Part shown: one piece after another, positions 26,748-35,964 of the stretch | How the letters are laid out: each line of letters starts with the position of its first letter | How positions within the stretch are numbered: the first letter of the stretch is position 1 | DNA from: Parasphingorhabdus cellanae | GTDB taxonomy: Bacteria; Pseudomonadota; Alphaproteobacteria; Sphingomonadales; Sphingomonadaceae | Assembly (NCBI RefSeq): GCF_017498565.1 | Contig: NZ_CP071794.1 | Coordinates: 744,001-808,000 of the forward strand | Direction: 5' to 3' | DNA: 64,000 nt | Notes under the pieces: generated by a model | Told to the model about the DNA's origin: nothing | The model's input: the letters and a program-made list of their open reading frames with translations, nothing else | The model's database searches: none | Position numbers and translations under genes: made by a program

Positions 26748-27572
26748 ATGGACTTCACTGATAAAATAGTCTGGATCACAGGCGCTTCATCCGGAATCGG
26801 AGAAGCGCTCGCGAAGGCCTTTGCAGCGCAAGGCGCACATATCATTTTATCCGGTCGCCGGGTAGCCGCCTTGGAGGCGGTTGCAGCTGACATTACAACC
26901 GACGCATTACTGCTCCCTTTCGAAACAACCGATTATGATGTGCTCCCCGCCAAAGTTGCTGAGGCGCAGCAGTGGAAAGGCCGTGTTGATGTCCTGATTA
27001 ATAATGCCGGGATTAGCCAAAGAAGCCTGGCGCTGGACACCGACCCCAATGTGTATCATCAGATCGTGAATGTTGACCTGCTTGCGCCAATCTGGCTGAC
27101 CCAGCTGCTGTTGCCGCATATGATCAATGCGGGCGGAGGCCATATCGTCGGGATTAGTTCAGTGGCCGGACGCATTGGCGTGCCATTGCGGACTGCTTAC
27201 TGCGCAGCCAAGCATGGTCTGATTGGCTATATGGATGCACTGCGAGCCGAAACCGAGCTCCGTCACAACATCTATGTCACCAACATATTGCCCGGCTCTA
27301 TCCGTACCGATGTATCCCGCAATGCACTGACGAAAGATGGATCCAGGCGTGATAAATCGGATGCGGTGATCGACAATGGTATGGAACCTTCCGAATGTGC
27401 ACGTCAAATAATCGAAGCCGTTGCCAATAAAGCGCCAGAACTCATCATTGCCGAAGGCCCGGAATTAATGCTCGCCCAATTACGTCAAAGCGACCCTGAA
27501 AAATTATTTGAAATGACTGCTGGTCTCGGGGCACAAATTGCTGAGAAATATGAAGCGGGGGACGATGACTAA
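26748..27572 (+). CDS. Short-chain dehydrogenase/reductase
   Basis: A classical SDR of 274 residues using NAD(P)H. The cofactor loop is TGASSGIGEALAKAFA with a following GRR that suggests NADPH. NNAG is present (INNAGISQRS), the catalytic Ser lies in GISSVAGRIG, and YCAAKHG gives the Tyr and Lys. It shares its stop with the start of the next enoyl-CoA hydratase gene (TAATG), so both are translated from one message and may act on the same acyl or hydroxyl substrate. DehC/DltE-like members have this length. Substrate not predictable. Confidence 0.93.
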   Translation: MDFTDKIVWITGASSGIGEALAKAFAAQGAHIILSGRRVAALEAVAADITTDALLLPFETTDYDVLPAKVAEAQQWKGRVDVLINNAGISQRSLALDTDPNVYHQIVNVDLLAPIWLTQLLLPHMINAGGGHIVGISSVAGRIGVPLRTAYCAAKHGLIGYMDALRAETELRHNIYVTNILPGSIRTDVSRNALTKDGSRRDKSDAVIDNGMEPSECARQIIEAVANKAPELIIAEGPELMLAQLRQSDPEKLFEMTAGLGAQIAEKYEAGDDD

Positions 27573-28348
27573 TGGCGTTGGTCCTGCTAAACAAGGCCGA
27601 CGGCGTCGCGACCATTACGCTTAACCGGCCAGCAGCCATGAACGCCCTGTCGCACGCTCTGCGCAGAGAGTTTTTTGACGCCTGCGAAAATATCGCGGCA
27701 GATCACGATATACGAGCCGTGATTGTTACAGGGGCGGGAGAACGTGCCTTTACCGCCGGACTAGATCTCAAGGAACTGGGGTCATCTGGACTAGGAGCTG
27801 CGACAGACCAGAAACCAACGAGTAATCCTTGCCGAGCGCTTGAGAAACTAAGCGTCCCCGTCATTGGCGCGATAAACGGAGTAGCCATAACTGGCGGGTT
27901 CGAATTGGCGCTGTCCTGCGATGTGCTGATCGCTTCCATTAACGCGCGCTTTGCAGACACCCATGCCCGTGTCGGTATCATTCCCGGCTGGGGTCTGTCG
28001 CAGAAACTTTCGCGCTATATCGGCTTGTCTCGCGCTTGCGAACTCAGCTTTACCGGGCAGTTTCTGGATGCCGAGACGGCTTGTGCCTGGGGTCTGATCA
28101 ATCATGTCTATACACCGGCAGAGTTGATGCCGGCAGCCCAAGTGCTGGCGGCCGATATGGCAACGATCGATCCTGAATTTCTCAAGACTTACAAAAGGCT
28201 CATCCTCGATGGATATGACCGCAATTTCAAAGATGCTATGGCATTGGAAAAGCAGGTTACGGATACTTACAACGACAGCGTAAGCGCGGAAGAGGTTGAA
28301 CAGCGGCGGCTAGCCGTTGTCGAAAGAGGTCGCGCGTTAAATGACTAA
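27572..28348 (+). CDS. Enoyl-CoA hydratase/isomerase family protein
   Basis: A crotonase-fold protein of 258 residues. The oxyanion-hole segments are ERAFTAGLDLKEL and INGVAITGGFELALSCD; the later ADTHARVGIIPGWGLSQKL carries one glutamate-type position as a glycine/isoleucine stretch, so hydratase activity is likely but not certain. This is more like the EchA subfamily than FadB-type enzymes. Its start overlaps the SDR stop by 1 nt. Together they could run one turn of a beta-oxidation-like route for an unusual acyl-CoA. Confidence 0.9.
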   Translation: MALVLLNKADGVATITLNRPAAMNALSHALRREFFDACENIAADHDIRAVIVTGAGERAFTAGLDLKELGSSGLGAATDQKPTSNPCRALEKLSVPVIGAINGVAITGGFELALSCDVLIASINARFADTHARVGIIPGWGLSQKLSRYIGLSRACELSFTGQFLDAETACAWGLINHVYTPAELMPAAQVLAADMATIDPEFLKTYKRLILDGYDRNFKDAMALEKQVTDTYNDSVSAEEVEQRRLAVVERGRALND

Positions 28349-28365
28349 GTGTCCTGGCTCGACAT

Positions 28366-29262
28366 CTAGCGCGTAATGAAAGCAATTATCTGTTCCCGGG
28401 CTAGTTTTGCTTCTCTTATCGGCAGCAGCATCCAAACATGCTGCATCTTTTCACCGACATAAAGTGCGATATCAGCGCGGTGCTTCTTTGCTTTATCTTT
28501 CAAACGCAGAGCATCGGCATAGAGCAAGTCATGACTGCCGCAAAACAAAGCTATAGGTGGCAAATTATCTATCGAAGCGAAGAGAGGACTGACCGGAAAA
28601 GCCGATGGATCATTGCCCTCCCCGGCCCAGAACTGCCCTGCGGTCCGCGCGCCTTGTACCGAAAGCAAAACATCATGCTGTTCAAGCTCTTGTTGAGACG
28701 GATCGCTGGCGGTTGCGTCGAGCCACGGGGACAACAGAATGACCTTGCCCGGCAATGGTTTACCCTGATCACGCAGCATCTGGGTCAGACCCAAACTGAA
28801 GCCGCCGCCCGCGCTGTCACCCATGACGGTTATATTCTGCGCGCCATATTTGGCAGCTGCCTTCTCATAGGCTTGCATGACGACCGGATAGCTTTGCGAC
28901 CAATCATGCTCTGGCGCGAGCGGATAAAGCGGAACCGTGACACTAGCCCCGGCGGCCTTGATGAGTTTCTTGATCGTCGCCCAATGGACGAGCACGATCT
29001 GAAAAGCATATCCGCCGCCGTGCAGATAGAAAATATGATGTCTGCTTGCCCCTTGGTTCGGTTCAATCTCATATATCTTGTGGCCATCAATACTGTGCTC
29101 ATTGATCTGAGTATGTTTCTTGAACCATCGACCGGGACGTGCCGGACCGTTTTTCCGGTCCCGCGCCAGAAACTTCATCCCGGTATCATAGTCAGCCAGC
29201 CGCTGCTGAACCTTCAGCAAACGTAGGATGAAATTGATAAACCGCGCACGCTTGCTGATCAC
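28366..29262 (-). CDS. Alpha/beta hydrolase, HSL/acetyl-esterase family (copy 2)
   Basis: An alpha/beta hydrolase-3 (hormone-sensitive-lipase type) esterase of 298 residues. Markers are the oxyanion motif HGGGYAF, the nucleophile GDSAGGG, and the late Asp/His regions (CGSHDLLYADA and MQHVWMLLP). It lacks a signal peptide. The start overlaps the preceding gene's end by 4 nt, and that neighbour is a paralogue of nearly equal length with the same MQHVWML ending, so this is a tandem duplication in one operon. It may hydrolyse short-chain esters. Confidence 0.9.
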   Translation of the reverse strand: MISKRARFINFILRLLKVQQRLADYDTGMKFLARDRKNGPARPGRWFKKHTQINEHSIDGHKIYEIEPNQGASRHHIFYLHGGGYAFQIVLVHWATIKKLIKAAGASVTVPLYPLAPEHDWSQSYPVVMQAYEKAAAKYGAQNITVMGDSAGGGFSLGLTQMLRDQGKPLPGKVILLSPWLDATASDPSQQELEQHDVLLSVQGARTAGQFWAGEGNDPSAFPVSPLFASIDNLPPIALFCGSHDLLYADALRLKDKAKKHRADIALYVGEKMQHVWMLLPIREAKLAREQIIAFITR

Positions 29263-30173
29263 TTAGCGTTAGCCTCAAGATCAGCGTTGATGAAAGCGGC
29301 AATCTGCTGACGCGCTTTTTTTGCTTCGGGAATTGGGAATAGCATCCAGACATGTTGCATTGCGGGAAACTCGAAATAGTTCAAAAACAGATCAGCAGCC
29401 TCCGCCTTTTCTTTGAATTTTCTGGCATCAGGCCAAAGCAAATCGAATGTCCCTGTAAAAACGGCGATGGGTGGCAAATCGTCAAGCCTCCCAAATAATG
29501 GACTCACCGGTGGCGCACCAACTTCACCACTTTCACCGGCCCACCACCTGCCGGCTGCACGCAGGCCATCTATGCCCAATATGCGGTCCTTCTTAGCCAG
29601 AGCTGGCTGCATCGGATCGGTCATGCTAACATCTAGCCAAGGCGACAACAGAACCATTTTATGCGGCATTGCCTTGCCCTGATCCCGCAATATCTGCGTC
29701 AATCCAAGCGCGAAACCGGCGCCTGCGCTGTCTCCCATGATGATGATATTGTCAGCGTCAACTTCGGCGACAAGTTCGTCATAGACCGCCATCATCCAGT
29801 CATAGCTTTGCTGCCAGTCATGCTCTGGCGTCAATGGATAACAAGGCGCGACCACAGCGGCATCCGTGCGATGCACCATCTCTCCTAACAGGCCCCAATA
29901 TCCCGGCTGCATATCCAGAACATAGGCACCGCCATGAATATATAAAATCCGGCGGCCGCTTCCGGATTGCGGTGACAAGGTGAATATCGGATGACCGTCT
30001 TTGACAGTTTCTGTGACATCGAATTTACGATGGATAGCCTTGCCCGGCGCAGCAACTTTCTTGGCGCGCGCCTTCGCAACATTCGCTTTCAGCTTTGCTT
30101 CATCGGAAAATATGGCTTTCAAACCGGTAAGCGGAAGGGCTTTGGCGAGCAGCCGGGCTCTTATACTGGTCAT
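29259..30173 (-). CDS. Alpha/beta hydrolase, HSL/acetyl-esterase family (copy 1)
   Basis: The upstream member of the tandem pair, 304 residues. It has IHGGAYVLDM in place of the usual HGGG (HGGA, a tolerated change), GDSAGAG as nucleophile elbow, TGTFDLLWPDA for the acid and MQHVWMLFP for the histidine. Order and spacing of motifs match the downstream copy. The start lies 9 nt after the end of the GFA gene on the same strand, so the two esterases, the GFA protein and perhaps the FabH-like gene may be one transcript. Confidence 0.9.
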   Translation of the reverse strand: MTSIRARLLAKALPLTGLKAIFSDEAKLKANVAKARAKKVAAPGKAIHRKFDVTETVKDGHPIFTLSPQSGSGRRILYIHGGAYVLDMQPGYWGLLGEMVHRTDAAVVAPCYPLTPEHDWQQSYDWMMAVYDELVAEVDADNIIIMGDSAGAGFALGLTQILRDQGKAMPHKMVLLSPWLDVSMTDPMQPALAKKDRILGIDGLRAAGRWWAGESGEVGAPPVSPLFGRLDDLPPIAVFTGTFDLLWPDARKFKEKAEAADLFLNYFEFPAMQHVWMLFPIPEAKKARQQIAAFINADLEANAK

Positions 30174-30182
30174 GGGGCGGTC

Positions 30183-30590
30183 CTAACCCGGATTACCCTC
30201 AATTTGCGGCACATTGGGATCGATCGTAACCCAATCTTGCGCGCTTTTGGTCCAAAAATGTACTTGCGGCTTAATGTAACTGGTGTCGTCCAGCGTACCG
30301 GCTTTGACAAAGGTCATACCAGGCTGTGTTAGTAACGTGGAAAGCAACGGCGAACCACATTTCGGGCAAAAATGCCGCTCGACAACATTCCCCGTTTCGC
30401 TGGTATCTTCATAGGTCGTCAAATCTCCGGTGATACCCAGTTGATCATTGGCAATACCAAACAACACCGAATAAGCACTGCCTGATTGGCGCTGACAGTT
30501 TTTGCAATGACAAACACCCGACATCTGCGGGTCTCCGTTAACGGTATAGCTCACCGATCCGCAAAGACATTGCCCTGTCATCGTCATCAT
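30183..30590 (-). CDS. GFA/CENP-V domain zinc-binding protein
   Basis: A 135-residue GFA-family protein, related to glutathione-dependent formaldehyde-activating enzyme. Two zinc sites are visible: CLCG near the start and CHCKNCQRQSG form one set, CPKCGS the other. The ATG at 30590 has AGGGGAG just upstream and removes a 23-residue arginine-rich extension that would otherwise run into the FabH-like gene. Most family members are not proven formaldehyde enzymes. A second GFA gene lies at 37.2 kb. Confidence 0.9.
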   Translation of the reverse strand: MMTMTGQCLCGSVSYTVNGDPQMSGVCHCKNCQRQSGSAYSVLFGIANDQLGITGDLTTYEDTSETGNVVERHFCPKCGSPLLSTLLTQPGMTFVKAGTLDDTSYIKPQVHFWTKSAQDWVTIDPNVPQIEGNPG

Positions 30591-30601
30591 ATTCTCCCCT
30601 T

Positions 30602-31735
30602 TTATGCGACTTTTCGTACGAAAACCGTTCCTGCCGAATATCCTGCGCCAAAAGAACAAATAAGTCCAATATCGCCGCTGGCTAGATCAGCGCTATGTTT
30701 ATGGAACGCAATGATCGATCCCGCCGATGAGGTGTTCGCGTAGGTGTCCAAAACCGTAGGACTTTCATCGTCATTGGCTTCATGCCCCAGAACTCTTTGC
30801 GCGATAAGCCGGTTCATCCCGGCATTGGCCTGGTGGAGCCATAGGCGCCGAAGGTCCGAAGCCTCTATGCCCAGCCGTTCCGCTTGATCAACAATCATCT
30901 GCGCGACCATCGGCACCACTTCCTTAAAAACCTTGCGCCCCTCCTGAACAAAAAGCTTGTCGGCCTCGTCCCGGGTTTCCGGGCTTGTCCGATTAAGGAA
31001 GCCGAAATTGTTGCGGATATTATTCGAGAATTGCGTCTTGAGCTTCGTCCCGACAATCTCCCAATGCGCCGCCGGAGCGATATCTTTTGCTTCAACCAAT
31101 ATCGCTGTAGCAACATCTCCGAAGATAAAATGGCTGTCCCGGTCGCGCCAGTTTAGGTGCCCTGAACAAATTTCCGGGTTTATTACCAACACCGACTTCG
31201 CGCTGCCCGAACGGATATAATCCGCTGCCGTCTGGATACCGAATGTTGCAGACGAACAGGCGACATTCATGTCAAAACCGAAACCTTCACCAATGCCCAA
31301 CGCATCCTGTATTTCAACCGCAATTGCAGGATAGGCCCGTTGTAAATTGGAACACGCGCAGAGCACTGCATCCACATCTTCCGCTTTGCGCCCTGCCCGT
31401 TCCAGCGCCTGTTTCGCGGCCTTAACGCCAATTTCGGCGAGGATCGATATTTCCTCATCTGGGCGTTCTGGTATTCGTGGGCACATGGTCTCTGGATCCA
31501 AAATCGGATCCTTCGACAACACGTAGCGTGATTTGATGCCTGAAGCCTTCTCGATAAATTCAACCGAGCTATGTAGCAGTTCCGCAATATCGCCGGAAGA
31601 GATAGCCTCAGCATTTTCTCTATTGTGCAAATCAACATAGGCATTGAAGCTGGAAACCAGTTCTTCATTACTGATGCTGTCGGTTGGCGTGAATAGGCCG
31701 GTGGCAGAGATTACGGGGATGTTAGAGTCAGTCAT
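30602..31735 (-). CDS. 3-oxoacyl-ACP synthase III-like protein (FabH family)
   Basis: A thiolase-fold condensing enzyme, 377 residues from ATG 31735. The triad is present: Cys160 in NVACSSATFG, His in WLHQANAGMN (about residue 302) and Asn in YANTSSAGS. It is about 50 residues longer than E. coli FabH because of an N-terminal insertion with ELLHSSVEFIEKASGI. Such longer proteins are a distinct group in alphaproteobacteria that may start fatty-acid chains or make beta-keto lipids. An ATG at 31750 is an alternative. It is first in a minus-strand run with GFA and two esterases. Confidence 0.88.
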   Translation of the reverse strand: MTDSNIPVISATGLFTPTDSISNEELVSSFNAYVDLHNRENAEAISSGDIAELLHSSVEFIEKASGIKSRYVLSKDPILDPETMCPRIPERPDEEISILAEIGVKAAKQALERAGRKAEDVDAVLCACSNLQRAYPAIAVEIQDALGIGEGFGFDMNVACSSATFGIQTAADYIRSGSAKSVLVINPEICSGHLNWRDRDSHFIFGDVATAILVEAKDIAPAAHWEIVGTKLKTQFSNNIRNNFGFLNRTSPETRDEADKLFVQEGRKVFKEVVPMVAQMIVDQAERLGIEASDLRRLWLHQANAGMNRLIAQRVLGHEANDDESPTVLDTYANTSSAGSIIAFHKHSADLASGDIGLICSFGAGYSAGTVFVRKVA

Positions 31736-31864
31736 AGGGAATATTCTCATAAACTATGGTAATTGGATCGTTTTCTTAACCAATATCGTAAAGTCCCATT
31801 TCGAAACTAGCAAGCAATGTCGCTGCTCGATTGCCAATCGCGGACATTTTGCTATCTGTCGAAT

Positions 31865-32569
31865 ATGACCGAAACTGATCGCATTAAATTGCATGAAAGC
31901 TGGAAGACACCGCTCACTCCCGAGTTCTTGAGTGACTATATGGCGGATCTTCGCACTTTTTTGATTCAGCAGAAAGACGCAGGCAAAACAGTTTTCCCAA
32001 AGGGTAGCGAGTATTTCCGAGCGCTGGATTTGACGCCGCTGGACGAGGTGCGTGTCGTCATATTGGGACAAGATCCTTATCATGGACCAGGACAGGCGCA
32101 CGGGCTGTGTTTCAGTGTGCGACCGGGCGTCAGGCCGCCGCCCTCGCTGGTCAATATCTACAAGGAACTGGAAAGCGATATTGGGATGCCGCGTCCATCT
32201 CATGGTTTCCTCGAATCCTGGGCCAAACAAGGTGTATTACTGCTCAACAGCGTATTGACTGTTCAACAAGCCGAGGCAGCTTCGCATCGCGGCAAGGGAT
32301 GGGAACAATTTACCGACGCGATTATCCGCCTGATTGCGGCGAAGGACGAGCCGGTCGTGTTTCTGCTATGGGGCAGCTATGCCCAGAAGAAAGCGGGCTT
32401 CGTGCAAAGCGTTGAGCAAGGCGGAAAGCATCTGGTGCTGAAGGCACCGCACCCTTCCCCTTTATCAGCGCATAATGGTTTTTTCGGGTGCAAGCATTTC
32501 AGCAAGACCAATGCCTTTCTGGAAGCCAATGAGTTGCCGCCAATCGACTGGTCTTTACCGCCGGTTTGA
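31865..32569 (+). CDS. ung: Uracil-DNA glycosylase
   Basis: Family 1 uracil-DNA glycosylase (234 residues) removes uracil from DNA to begin base-excision repair. The catalytic water-activating loop is [14 protein letters not shown] with Asp70, and the DNA-intercalation loop is [13 protein letters not shown]. The uracil-specific Asn lies in [12 protein letters not shown] 31865 fits family length; the frame is open 16 codons further up without a ribosome-binding site. It is divergent from the FabH-like gene. Confidence 0.96.
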   Translation: MTETDRIKLHESWKTPLTPEFLSDYMADLRTFLIQQKDAGKTVFPKGSEYFRALDLTPLDEVRVVILGQDPYHGPGQAHGLCFSVRPGVRPPPSLVNIYKELESDIGMPRPSHGFLESWAKQGVLLLNSVLTVQQAEAASHRGKGWEQFTDAIIRLIAAKDEPVVFLLWGSYAQKKAGFVQSVEQGGKHLVLKAPHPSPLSAHNGFFGCKHFSKTNAFLEANELPPIDWSLPPV

Positions 32570-32632
32570 ACAGCAACCCTTCACCTTATGCTGCGTATTC
32601 TTATGAGGAAGCACAAGAAGGAGAAGACCGAT

Positions 32633-32824
32633 ATGCCAGCAAAATCGAAAGCGCAGCAAAAAGCGGCCGGTGCGGCATTGTCTGCGAAACGCGGAGAAAC
32701 CAAAGTCAGCGACTTGCAAGGGGCATCGAAAGATATGTATGAGAGCATGACGGAAGCGCAGCTGGAAGATTATGCCAGCACCGATCATGACGACCTGCCG
32801 GAGACCGTGGATGACGACGAATAG
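32633..32824 (+). CDS. DUF3008 family small protein
   Basis: A 63-residue highly charged protein beginning [16 protein letters not shown], the DUF3008 signature, followed by [22 protein letters not shown] (in part) and an acidic end. AGGAG lies upstream of the ATG at 32633; an earlier frame start at 32588 is rejected. Function is unknown. Its last 14 bases overlap the start of the DUF962 gene, suggesting coupling. Confidence 0.9.
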   Translation: MPAKSKAQQKAAGAALSAKRGETKVSDLQGASKDMYESMTEAQLEDYASTDHDDLPETVDDDE

Positions 32825-33188
32825 ACCAGAGACGAACAGACCAAAGACAAATAGGCAAAAAGAACATCAAAGCTTTGCAACATTCTGGCCTTTCTATCTG
32901 CAAGAGCATGCGAAACCGGCAACGCGTAACTTGCATTATGTCGGAACCAGTCTGGTCGTGCTGATCGCCCTCTATTCGATTGTCACAACCAACTGGCCAC
33001 TATTGTTGGCCATGCCGCTGGCGGGCTATTTTTTCGCCTGGATTGCGCATTGGCGGGTCGAGCAAAATCGTCCCGCAACATTCACTTATCCGCTATGGTC
33101 GCTATTCGCCGATTTTAAAATGTGGGGTCTTTGGCTAACCGGGCGTTTGAAGCCAGAGCTTCAAAAGGCAGGAGTAGATCAGGCCTAA
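32811..33188 (+). CDS. Mpo1-like/DUF962 membrane protein
   Basis: A 125-residue protein of the DUF962 family, related to yeast Mpo1, a dioxygenase in fatty-acid alpha-oxidation. After a repetitive polar start ([13 protein letters not shown]) come [21 protein letters not shown] with the conserved histidines, two or three membrane segments, and [20 protein letters not shown] with another histidine. The ATG at 32811 lies inside the DUF3008 end and follows GGAGACCGTGG. The gene ends in a 4-nt overlap with the converging hydrolase gene. Confidence 0.87.
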   Translation: MTTNRPETNRPKTNRQKEHQSFATFWPFYLQEHAKPATRNLHYVGTSLVVLIALYSIVTTNWPLLLAMPLAGYFFAWIAHWRVEQNRPATFTYPLWSLFADFKMWGLWLTGRLKPELQKAGVDQA

Positions 33189-34168
33189 CCAGCCTCTTCC
33201 AGCTCCCCTTCCGCCGTTTTCATCGCTTCGGTTCCTTCGATCCAGGTGCCAATATCTCTAGCCACTTGATCCGGTGTTTCTTCCATCGGCAAATGGCCTG
33301 CATCCGCGTAGGTAATCAGCTTCGAACCCGGTATCGCCTGTTCAAATGCCTTCGCATGAGACAGCGGAATTACTTTGTCCTGTTCTCCCCACAGCAACAG
33401 CACGGGCATTTCTAAGGTCCCGACCTCTGTCCATTTTTCTGGTTCCCGCGCTGTTTTTCCGCGCGTTACCGCGGCTTCCCTATTGCCGGGAAAGCGCAGC
33501 AATTCCCAATAGCGGGTCACCAGTTCATCAGTCAGCCGCTCCGGCTGGGCAAAGTTTTCTTCCAGCGAAGATCGCACCAGAAATTTTGGTGTGATTTCCG
33601 GTAATAATAATTGCCCGATAGATGACTGCGCCAATCGCGCGCCAAGATAGGGCTTTACCTTTTCCTCCGTTTGCGCGCCTGAGGCATCGATTAACACAAG
33701 CCCTGAAACCCGATCCGGCACCGCAAGACCGGCGCGCCACGACAGCCAGCCGCCCATGCTGTTACCAACCCAATAAGCCTGTTCAACATTTAATGTATCC
33801 AGAACTTTCACCGCCGCAGCTATATTCGCATCGGCGCTATAATCGCCATTCGCCTGCGGGCCAGTAAGACCATGGCCATATAGATCGAGCGAGATTAATC
33901 GATATTTTTCGCCCAACAAGGCCACAACCGGTTCCCAAGTTTGGAGCAGGCTGTTCGAACCATGAATAAGCAAGATCGCTGGGCCATCTTTGTTGCCTTC
34001 GTCGCGATAGTGGATTTGCCCGCCAAGACCATCATCGAGAAATTGCGAAGCCTCATTGCTATATTTGGCGATCATTTCTGCCCGATCTGTATCGGGCGTT
34101 CGAAATATGAAAAATGCAGCGACCAGAATGACGGCCAATGCCACTAAAATACGAAACGCGATTTTCAA
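33185..34168 (-). CDS. Membrane-anchored alpha/beta hydrolase
   Basis: An alpha/beta hydrolase of 327 residues with an N-terminal membrane helix (about residues 4-22, [19 protein letters not shown]) and the catalytic domain probably outside the cytoplasm. Motifs are [12 protein letters not shown] (oxyanion), [11 protein letters not shown] (Ser in GNSMGG), WGEQDKVIP (Asp) and DAGHLPMEE (His). The start codon is TTG, supported by AGGGG seven bases upstream. It resembles esterases and haloperoxidase-like hydrolases. The substrate is unknown. It follows the cspA terminator on the same strand, so it has its own promoter. Confidence 0.9.
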   Translation of the reverse strand: MKIAFRILVALAVILVAAFFIFRTPDTDRAEMIAKYSNEASQFLDDGLGGQIHYRDEGNKDGPAILLIHGSNSLLQTWEPVVALLGEKYRLISLDLYGHGLTGPQANGDYSADANIAAAVKVLDTLNVEQAYWVGNSMGGWLSWRAGLAVPDRVSGLVLIDASGAQTEEKVKPYLGARLAQSSIGQLLLPEITPKFLVRSSLEENFAQPERLTDELVTRYWELLRFPGNREAAVTRGKTAREPEKWTEVGTLEMPVLLLWGEQDKVIPLSHAKAFEQAIPGSKLITYADAGHLPMEETPDQVARDIGTWIEGTEAMKTAEGELEEAG

Positions 34169-34233
34169 GATATTGCCCCTGCTAAGATCAGATCGAGATA
34201 ATACATATCAACCGACCTGTAGGACAGACAAAA

Positions 34234-34265
34234 AAGGGCGGAAGCGCTCTTGCGCTCCCGCCCTT
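34234..34265 (-). terminator. Rho-independent terminator of cspA
   Basis: Read on the minus strand, AAGGGCGGGAGCGC - AAGA - GCGCTTCCGCCCTT forms a 14-bp stem with one mismatch, followed by a T-run (plus-strand A at 34231-34235). It lies 21 nt after the cspA stop. Confidence 0.9.
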
Positions 34266-34286
34266 CCAAATTTTTAACCGAATAGT

Positions 34287-34493
34287 TTAGGCTTGCTGAA
34301 GGTTTACAGCTGCTTTTTTACCATTGTTGCCGGTTTCAACGTCATAGGTGATGCGCTGCTCTTTTTCGAGCGTCTGCATGCCGGCAGCCTGAACGGCCGT
34401 GATGTGCACGAAGCTGTCATCGCCGCCATCTTCAGGAGCGATAAAGCCATAGCCTTTGTCTGCGTTGAAAAATTTTACTGTGCCTGTAGGCAT
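34287..34493 (-). CDS. cspA: Cold-shock protein, CspA family
   Basis: A 68-residue single cold-shock domain that binds single-stranded RNA and DNA. RNP1 is KGYGFIAP and RNP2 FVHITAV. The canonical start GTVKFFNADKGYGF fixes the ATG at 34493; an ATG six codons earlier (34511) is considered a chance upstream codon. The gene has a strong terminator and a roughly 150-200-nt upstream region with inverted repeats (for example CTGGT...ACCAG at about 34528-34552), which may be a structured 5' leader as in other csp genes. Confidence 0.95.
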   Translation of the reverse strand: MPTGTVKFFNADKGYGFIAPEDGGDDSFVHITAVQAAGMQTLEKEQRITYDVETGNNGKKAAVNLQQA

Positions 34494-34715
34494 ATTCTTA
34501 TTCCTATTCATAACTTAATTATATCTGGTCCTGCTTATAGGCGGAACCAGACGGGGTCGCCAACGTCGAGAAAAAGGAAAAAAGAGCATGCGGGCCGTTT
34601 TATGGGCCGCTAAACAAGAATTTCGTCGTACGCGATTATTAGCTGCAGCGGCCCATAGCAGTCTATTCGCTGGTTAGCAAACCGCTTGGCAGCGGCGATG
34701 CGCCGATGCGAGCCA

Positions 34716-35180
34716 TTACGGCGTTGAAATCAGTGCGATGGCCGCCATTGTCAAAGTCAATATTCCCAATCCGACAGATAAAATCCAGCGTAACGTCAAC
34801 AGCCAGGCAGTTTCGATCCCCGCTGCAACCAATCGCTGATCCACCAGCGGCGATGCGATAATGCACAGGCCAAGCAACAGCATCGATGGACCCGGCCACG
34901 ACAGACCCAATATCCAAGGTATGTAAGTGACAAGCGCAATCAGGCTCGGCAAAATAGCCGCCACATATACCCAATCCGGAGCGTCTTCATGCATGGCCGC
35001 CAGCCCCCACCAAATCCCGCCGAGAAAACTGAATATCAACGCAGCATAGGCATAGGCCACAGCCAGCGCGCTCCATTGCCATTCGGGCGGACCAAATAGA
35101 GCGGCCAAAGTCAGGAACAATGGCGGCAACAAGCCGGCCAGGCCAAGCACGCGCGGGGCAATGGGAATATTCTTTAACAT
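34716..35180 (-). CDS. DUF3429 family membrane protein
   Basis: A 154-residue membrane protein matching DUF3429: a short start, then five hydrophobic segments, with the conserved motifs LGLAGLLPPL and FLGGIWWGLA in the first half. It is probably in the inner membrane. Function unknown. It stands between the cspA leader and a divergent lipoprotein gene. Confidence 0.88.
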   Translation of the reverse strand: MLKNIPIAPRVLGLAGLLPPLFLTLAALFGPPEWQWSALAVAYAYAALIFSFLGGIWWGLAAMHEDAPDWVYVAAILPSLIALVTYIPWILGLSWPGPSMLLLGLCIIASPLVDQRLVAAGIETAWLLTLRWILSVGLGILTLTMAAIALISTP

Positions 35181-35264
35181 GCCAAGCCGTTAACCGAATT
35201 TATTGCGCAATGCCACCATCGCGGCTCTTTCCCTCGCAGACGATAGAGTGTAGCGCTTTGTCTT

Positions 35265-35915
35265 ATGAAACAGACTCTTACTATCTCCAGAGCAGTATCT
35301 GCTGCCATCCTGATCACCGCCCTTTCTGCTTGCGAGCCGGGCCCACCGCCAATTGCCCCTGATCCATCGCCGCAGGACGTCTATTTTGAGCGGCTGTCGA
35401 TGCTTTGCGGCAAAGCCTATCCCGGAAAGCTTGTTTCGGATCAGGAAGCCGACGCGGATATGATGGATCAACCAATGATCATGCACGTGGCAACCTGCGA
35501 TCAGAACGAGATTCAAATCCCATTCCATATCAGTCAGGCGGACGGAACGTGGAACCGGTCGCGGACATGGATTATCACCCGCACCGAGGACGGCCTGCGT
35601 CTGAAGCACCGGCACCGCCATGAAGACGGGTCGCTCGATACGGTCAGCAACTATGGCGGCGATACGGCAGACGATGGCTCCGAAGATCGTCAGGAGTTTC
35701 CGGTCGATGATGAATCCATCGCGCTGTTCGAAACGGCAGGTCTTGATCAATCGGTCACCAACACTTGGGCGGTTGAGATCAGCCCACCGGGTGAGCAAGA
35801 AGCCCGTTTCGCTTATGAATTGCGCCGCCCCGAAACATCGGGTGGCCGTTTTTTCCGCGTGGCGTTTGATCTGGCCCAACCGGTCGATGCACCGCCGCCG
35901 CCCTGGGGGGACTAA
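35265..35915 (+). CDS. Lipoprotein of unknown function
   Basis: A 216-residue exported protein with a lipoprotein signal (ITALSACEPG; Cys about residue 23), a proline-rich stretch (PGPPPIAPDPSP), and a soluble domain containing CGKAYPGKLVSD, HVATCDQNEIQIPFHIS and a late strand-rich part. Two conserved-looking cysteines (CGK and TCD) could form a disulfide. The protein ends DAPPPPWGD. No family was recognised with certainty; similar lipoproteins occur in sphingomonads. Confidence 0.8.
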   Translation: MKQTLTISRAVSAAILITALSACEPGPPPIAPDPSPQDVYFERLSMLCGKAYPGKLVSDQEADADMMDQPMIMHVATCDQNEIQIPFHISQADGTWNRSRTWIITRTEDGLRLKHRHRHEDGSLDTVSNYGGDTADDGSEDRQEFPVDDESIALFETAGLDQSVTNTWAVEISPPGEQEARFAYELRRPETSGGRFFRVAFDLAQPVDAPPPPWGD

Positions 35916-35964
35916 GCGCGATCATCGCTTGACGTGAACGTCGGTCTTTGCGCACAGTCTATTC

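Noticed and set aside
34620..34715. Possible gene between cspA and DUF3429
   Set aside because: Only short fragments without start signals; better seen as the cspA upstream region.
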